A stretch of 64,000 nucleotides of DNA from Paenibacillus abyssi (GTDB taxonomy: Bacteria; Bacillota; Bacilli; Paenibacillales; Paenibacillaceae): contig NZ_BMGR01000004.1 of the NCBI RefSeq assembly GCF_014640295.1, positions 62,001 to 126,000 on the forward strand, given 5' to 3'. The notes under the pieces were generated by a model. The model was not told where the DNA came from and did no database searches. It saw only the letters and a list, made by a program, of their open reading frames with translations. The translations under genes and the position numbers were made by a program. This document shows positions 59,966-64,000 of the stretch, in pieces (position 1 is the first letter of the stretch; each line of letters begins with the position of its first letter).

Positions 59966-60637
59966 CTATGACAGCTTTCGAATCAGGCTGCGGATCGCCC
60001 ATTTTCTCTCTTGTCTCTTCTTGTACTTCGGCAAAGAACGATAGATCAGTAATGCTTCGCCAAAAGCCTGCTTTGCTTCTTCCGTTCGCCCAAGCAGCTT
60101 GTAGATCTCCCCGAGACGATAATACGCTTCGCAGGAAGACGAATGAATCGTCCGAAATTCATCCAAATAACGAATCGCTCTGTCCGCATCGCTTTTGGAA
60201 TGCAGCGCTGCCAGCCGCAGATATGGCTGGCCGTATTTTACTCTTGGATTGATGGCGACCGCTCTTTGTATCGCTTCCTCTCCCCTGGCCTTATCCCCTG
60301 TATGCAAATAGACGGTACCCAGGTCATCCCAGTACTCTGCGGAATGCTCCATCACATTGCCTACCGATTCCAGCCATTTGCGCGCTTCCCGGTAGCTCTT
60401 CTTCTCAATCAGCAACCTTGCGATATCCTGTTTCGCTGTGATGTCATTGGGATTAAGCAGCAGTTGCTGGCGCAGCTTTGCAATCTGACTCCTTCTGCGC
60501 AGCGGCTTAACCAAACTGGGAGAAAGTCCGATAAATCTGCGGTCCAGAAAATACAAAATAACAAGCAGTACAATAATAGCAACAAAAGGATTGCCAAAAA
60601 TCCACCACAACAGTGGGAATAAAAGAAATTTGCTCAT
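59966..60637 (-). CDS. Membrane-anchored TPR protein
   Basis: 223 residues. N-terminal hydrophobic segments (3-13 and 16-31), basic stretch, then about four tetratricopeptide repeats (about 62-200, including AEYWDDLGTVYLHTGDKARG, AYYRLGEIYKLLGRTEEA). Probably a cytoplasmic scaffold at the membrane; partners unknown. Follows in front of the orphan kinase in the same direction but with a terminator-like hairpin between. Confidence 0.75.
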   Translation of the reverse strand: MSKFLLFPLLWWIFGNPFVAIIVLLVILYFLDRRFIGLSPSLVKPLRRRSQIAKLRQQLLLNPNDITAKQDIARLLIEKKSYREARKWLESVGNVMEHSAEYWDDLGTVYLHTGDKARGEEAIQRAVAINPRVKYGQPYLRLAALHSKSDADRAIRYLDEFRTIHSSSCEAYYRLGEIYKLLGRTEEAKQAFGEALLIYRSLPKYKKRQERKWAIRSLIRKLS

Positions 60638-60854
60638 TCCAACCCTCCGTCAGCCGTTCATTCATTCTTTCATCATAACACAAATTGTGGTAATCGTAAT
60701 GTCGGAAATATATAGAAGATGTTAAGGCAGCAAGCGGGAAAAAGCGGAAAAAGAGAATCTCAATAATAAAACAGCAGGGAGAAAACAGTGTATGTCGAAT
60801 TATAGGGAATATGCATTTTTAGACTAGAGAATAGGTTTGGAGGGAACCCCTGAT

Positions 60855-61799
60855 ATGAATTCAGAATGGGCAAAATTAGAACAACAATTGCCGGCAATGC
60901 TTGAGGAAAGCCGGAAACAAGCTGCAAAGGGCAACGTTGCGGAATATATACCGGAGCTGGCCTTCGCGCCGGCCGATGCATTAGGCATTACCGTAATTGA
61001 CCTGCAAGGACGAATGATTACAGCGGGCGATTGCAGGCTGTCATTCACCATGCAAAGCATTTCCAAGGTGTACACCTTGCTGCTTGCGCTTATGGACAAT
61101 GGCGAAGAAGGCGTCTTTGCCAAGGTCGGCAAGGAACCGACCGGCGATGATTTTAACTCCATGTTAAAGCTTGAGCTCGTTGAGCCGGGTATCCCGTTTA
61201 ATCCGCTTATCAATGCCGGGGCGATTGTGATCTCTTCCTTAATACATGGAGCGGATCCGGATGAGAAGGTAGAGCGGATTTTGGCTTTTTTCCGCAAGCT
61301 GGCCGATGATCCCTCCCTCTCGTACAATAAGGATGTCTATCTCTCGGAGAAGCGTACCGCCCACCGCAACCGGTCTCTCGCTTATTTTCTGAAGGATAAT
61401 GAGGTATTGGATGAGGATATTGATGTGGAAGAAGTGCTGGATGTTTATTTCAAGCACTGTTCGATCGAAATTAACTGCCGGCATCTGGCAAGGATGGCGC
61501 TGGTGCTAACGAATGACGGCGTCGATCCGCACACCGGAGAAGAGCTCATTCCAAGGCGTTATGTGCAAATCGCCAAAACCTTCATGATTTCATGCGGGAT
61601 GTACAATGCATCCGGGGAGTTCGCGATCCAAGCGGGCATTCCAGCTAAAAGCGGTGTCGCCGGCGGAATATTGGCGCTTGTACCCGGCCGCTACGGCATC
61701 GGTGTCATCGGTCCGGCGCTGAATAAAAAAGGCAATAGCACAGCGGGCGTTGATCTGCTGGAAAAGCTTTCTCAGGCTTATGATTGGAGCATGTTCTAA
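60855..61799 (+). CDS. glsA: Glutaminase A
   Basis: 314 residues; ATG 60855 with GGAGGG 10 nt upstream (the site itself lies in the frame of an earlier TTG). Serine-dependent beta-lactamase-like fold: catalytic Ser68-x-x-Lys71 in QSISKVYTL, NPLINAGAIV, FLKDNEVL, CSIEINCRHLARM and AKSGVAGGILALVPG. Hydrolyses glutamine to glutamate and ammonia. Single gene, cytoplasmic. Confidence 0.95.
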   Translation: MNSEWAKLEQQLPAMLEESRKQAAKGNVAEYIPELAFAPADALGITVIDLQGRMITAGDCRLSFTMQSISKVYTLLLALMDNGEEGVFAKVGKEPTGDDFNSMLKLELVEPGIPFNPLINAGAIVISSLIHGADPDEKVERILAFFRKLADDPSLSYNKDVYLSEKRTAHRNRSLAYFLKDNEVLDEDIDVEEVLDVYFKHCSIEINCRHLARMALVLTNDGVDPHTGEELIPRRYVQIAKTFMISCGMYNASGEFAIQAGIPAKSGVAGGILALVPGRYGIGVIGPALNKKGNSTAGVDLLEKLSQAYDWSMF

Positions 61800-61819
61800 T
61801 CATTAAAATCATGTTTTCC

Positions 61820-61845
61820 GGTTAATTTCCCGCGGATAGGGGTAT
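61820..61845 (+). promoter_or_regulatory. Sigma-B-like promoter of the SDR gene
   Basis: GGTTAA, 14-nt spacer, GGGTAT, close to the general-stress consensus GTTTAA-N12-14-GGGTAT, 23 nt before the ribosome site. Confidence 0.6.
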
Positions 61846-61883
61846 TCCAATGTTATACCTTTTTCCAAAGGAGGACACCTATT

Positions 61884-62753
61884 ATGAGTAAATCTAATTC
61901 GAAGCAGCCGATTAATCCGCCGCAGCACCAAAACAAGCAGCCCGGTCTGGAATCAAAGATGCATCCGTTACCCGAATTTGAGTCACCTTCCTATCGTCCC
62001 GGAGGCAAATTAGCAGGCAAAACCATCATTGTTACCGGTGGCGACAGCGGTATTGGGCGCGCAGCTTCCATTGCCTTTTCTAAAGAAGGGGCCGATGTAG
62101 TGATCGCCTATTTAGATGAACATGAGGATGCGGAACTGACCAAGCAGAAAATAGAACAAGCTGGCAGGAAATGCATGTTGATTGCAGGAGACATCGGCGA
62201 CGAAGCTTTCTGCCGCAAGATAGTGAAGGATACCATCGACATATTCGGTAAAGTCGATGTGCTTGTCAACAATGCGGCAGAGCAGCATCCGCAGCAGAAG
62301 CTCGAAGATATTACTTCGGAGCAGCTGGCGAAGACCTTCCAAACAAATGTGTTTGCGATGTTCTATCTGACCAAAGAGGTCTTACCGCACCTTACCCAAG
62401 GCGCTTCCATCATTAATACGACCTCGGTGACCGCTTACCGCGGCAACCCGATGCTCATCGATTATTCATCTACCAAAGGGGCGATCGTTTCGTTCACCCG
62501 GGCGCTGGCGGTCAATGTTGCCGCAAGCGGCATCCGGGTAAACGGAATTGCGCCGGGCCCGATCTGGACGCCGCTTATTCCCGCCACATTTGATGATGAG
62601 CAGGTAGCTGCCTTCGGCTCGGACACACCGATGAAACGTCCCGGTCAACCGTCGGAGCTGGCAGCTGCATATGTCTATCTGGCTTCTGAAGACTCCTCGT
62701 ACATGACGGGACAAGTCCTCCATATTAACGGCGGAGAAGTTATAAATGGTTAG
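61884..62753 (+). CDS. Short-chain dehydrogenase/reductase, general-stress YdaD/YhxC group
   Basis: 289 residues, ATG 61884 behind AAAGGAGGA. The polar N-terminal extension (1-40, KQPINPPQHQNKQPG and on) is typical of the YdaD/YhdF/YhxC group. NAD(P) site VTGGDSGIGR, NNAAEQH, catalytic Ser-Tyr-Lys (TTSVTAYRG, DYSSTKGA), end GQVLHINGGEVING. Bacillus relatives are sigma-B dependent, agreeing with the promoter seen. Stop overlaps the convergent cyclase gene by 4 nt. Confidence 0.9.
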   Translation: MSKSNSKQPINPPQHQNKQPGLESKMHPLPEFESPSYRPGGKLAGKTIIVTGGDSGIGRAASIAFSKEGADVVIAYLDEHEDAELTKQKIEQAGRKCMLIAGDIGDEAFCRKIVKDTIDIFGKVDVLVNNAAEQHPQQKLEDITSEQLAKTFQTNVFAMFYLTKEVLPHLTQGASIINTTSVTAYRGNPMLIDYSSTKGAIVSFTRALAVNVAASGIRVNGIAPGPIWTPLIPATFDDEQVAAFGSDTPMKRPGQPSELAAAYVYLASEDSSYMTGQVLHINGGEVING

Positions 62754-63475
62754 CTCATTGCCTTCCATGCTACAGCGCGGATCGGAGAACCCGATCCGCC
62801 TTTTATTTTCAGCGGCATCACCATAACAAGCGACTCCCCTAACACTTCTTCCAACCTCGTCAGATTTTCAATGATGTTGATACCGCTTCCAAGAAGCGCA
62901 TAATGCGCAGCATTCTCGCTTGAGGACGAGCTGTCAATCGCCAGCGTGTCACAGCCGACGGCTTTGATCCGTTTATCCGCCAAGTAAGCCGCCGCCTCAC
63001 CGCTAATGCCCGGCCATGAAGCAACATAAGTGCGGTTAACAGAGCGGGGTGCCCAGTAGCGATCCCATCCAAACCGGAACAGCACGATATCTCCCTCTTC
63101 AATCGTCTGATTCGAGTTTTCCCATTGTTCAATCTCCAGCTTGGACACAAGATCCTGATCCGTATAATGCGAGAAGTCCAGCGTCAGCGCCCGGCCATAA
63201 CATTGTGTGAGCTCGGTCTCCGACATGTAACGATGCTGCGGATCGCCTTCCCTCAGGAAATGGGCCGTCGCATCGATATGGGTGCCGCAATGCTCGTTAA
63301 TGAGCAGTTGGCACACCAGCGCCGGGCTTCCTGTCTCAAAGCTGTCCCACTGTGTGTGAAAATAACGTGAATGCGTCGGATAGACCGGCATATCCTCCTC
63401 CAAAATATGGGACAGATCGACCATCCTCATTTGGCTCAGCATGGATTGCATCTGCTTTACGAGTGAATCCGGCAT
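62750..63475 (-). CDS. Cyclase-family metal hydrolase (kynurenine formamidase-like)
   Basis: 241 residues. Metal-binding signature EHCGTHIDATAHF (H-x-G-T-H-x-D-x3-H) near residue 62-74, with MVDLSHILEEDMPVYPTH and CDTLAID. Members hydrolyse amides such as N-formylkynurenine or act on cyclic substrates. No tryptophan-degradation genes nearby, so substrate is open. Convergent with the SDR gene. Confidence 0.85.
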   Translation of the reverse strand: MPDSLVKQMQSMLSQMRMVDLSHILEEDMPVYPTHSRYFHTQWDSFETGSPALVCQLLINEHCGTHIDATAHFLREGDPQHRYMSETELTQCYGRALTLDFSHYTDQDLVSKLEIEQWENSNQTIEEGDIVLFRFGWDRYWAPRSVNRTYVASWPGISGEAAAYLADKRIKAVGCDTLAIDSSSSSENAAHYALLGSGINIIENLTRLEEVLGESLVMVMPLKIKGGSGSPIRAVAWKAMS

Positions 63476-63525
63476 CGTTCTCCTCCTAGACTTCTAATAG
63501 AATTAATGCTGACATGAAAAGCTTA

Positions 63526-63918
63526 TTATAAAAACCGCTTCCGCTGTTCAGGCGTTGGCAGCATACAGCTGTCGCTTGCACCGAACCATCGGATGCGATT
63601 TCTGGCAAACCAATCGTAGACACGGTCCCGAACAGCTCTGGGCACAATCTGCAGCGCTGCGGCGAGCTTCCACAGCCCCTTCAAATTCCGGCATACCCGC
63701 AGGGCCGCCGTTGATTTGATATAGCACCTTTCCCCTTCTATTAATAAGAAGCTGTCAATACCGGCCACATTATACTTCTGGACCAGTTCTCTGCCGATGC
63801 TGCTCTGGAGGGAAGCAAACTGGAATTTTTGCTTCGGATCCCGCTTCATAATAAACTGCACGCTGTTATTACAAAAATTGCACATCCCGTCAAATAAAAC
63901 GATGAACTTCCCACCCAT
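63526..63918 (-). CDS. DCC-family thiol-disulfide oxidoreductase-like protein (second copy)
   Basis: 130 residues; ATG 63918 with AAAGGAGGTG upstream, preferred to the longer frame to 63981. D-x-x-C-x-x-C in VLFDGMCNFCNNS, then KFQFASLQSSIG, KSTAALRVCRNLKG, RDRVYDWFARNRIRWFG and CMLPT. Same block order as the protein at 32565. Single gene here, without the SRPBCC-DoxX partner. Confidence 0.87.
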   Translation of the reverse strand: MGGKFIVLFDGMCNFCNNSVQFIMKRDPKQKFQFASLQSSIGRELVQKYNVAGIDSFLLIEGERCYIKSTAALRVCRNLKGLWKLAAALQIVPRAVRDRVYDWFARNRIRWFGASDSCMLPTPEQRKRFL

Positions 63919-64000
63919 AGCGAACACCTCCTTTTGCTCCATCATACTCTTGCACTGCATGCCAGGCAATACATTCCTCAATTCGATAATTTTTTGCGAT

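Noticed and set aside
1-64000. tRNA, rRNA, riboswitch, phage or plasmid-origin signals
   Set aside because: Looked for in intergenic regions and not found; no T-box, no tRNA-like cloverleaf ends, no integrase or replication genes.

Overview
The window looks like chromosome of a Paenibacillus-type, endospore-forming Firmicute. The grounds are small GerP-family spore proteins and a YjcZ-like peptide, two small heat-shock-type spore proteins, a qoxABCD menaquinol oxidase, a PhoP/PhoR pair with a Pho box, frequent TTG and GTG starts behind strong GGAGG sites, and many Gfo/Idh/MocA oxidoreductases and sugar ABC importers without their own ATPase. No rRNA, tRNA or CRISPR array was seen. Identifications are by motif and family recognition only; no database search was run.

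Layout. 1-3.3 kb: a truncated glycosyltransferase/NodB deacetylase fusion and a fused azoline-forming cyclodehydratase (E1-like docking domain plus YcaO ending in a PxPxP tail), with a 36-aa Gly/Ser/Cys peptide facing it. 3.4-26 kb: one co-directional minus-strand carbohydrate locus. Reading with transcription it holds a TIM-barrel sugar isomerase, a Gfo/Idh/MocA oxidoreductase, a lipoprotein solute-binding protein, a giant binding protein with extra beta-sandwich modules, a permease pair, an NHL-repeat/YIP1 membrane protein, a DUF5696 protein, a second permease pair, another oxidoreductase, a GH144-type lipoprotein glucanase, a LacI regulator, a GH35 enzyme and a second GH144-like enzyme. GH144 plus GH35 points to beta-1,2-glucan (sophoro-oligosaccharides). 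Five copies of the palindrome GAAACGTTTC lie only at three control regions of this locus.

26-29 kb: spore-associated cluster of two alpha-crystallin-domain proteins, a GerPC homologue and four GerP-type small proteins, one with a duplicated domain. 29-38 kb: zinc-type CDF exporter with SmtB/CzrA repressor and operator; a DCC thiol protein, SRPBCC-DoxX and DUF4166 operon; a two-component system; BdbC/BdbD disulfide pair; a CNNM/CorC transporter preceded by an unlisted 33-codon ORF. 38-43.4 kb: small membrane proteins, qoxABCD with a TGTGA-N6-TCACA box, and a CstR-like persulfide/metal sensor. 43.5-52.5 kb: oxidoreductase divergent from an AraC regulator, PhoR and PhoP in the unusual kinase-first order with a Pho box between them, a BASS-family transporter with a damaged start, class I fumarase, and a tandem HD-domain protein.

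52.5-53.5 kb is degraded accessory DNA: an IS1182-like transposase remnant, a perfect 16-bp inverted repeat and a 6x octamer repeat. A related IS end lies at 36.6 kb. 53.5-64 kb: SNF2 helicase with SWIM-domain partner, an orphan CitA/DcuS-like kinase, a TPR membrane protein, glutaminase, a stress SDR with a sigma-B-like promoter, a cyclase-family hydrolase and a second DCC protein.
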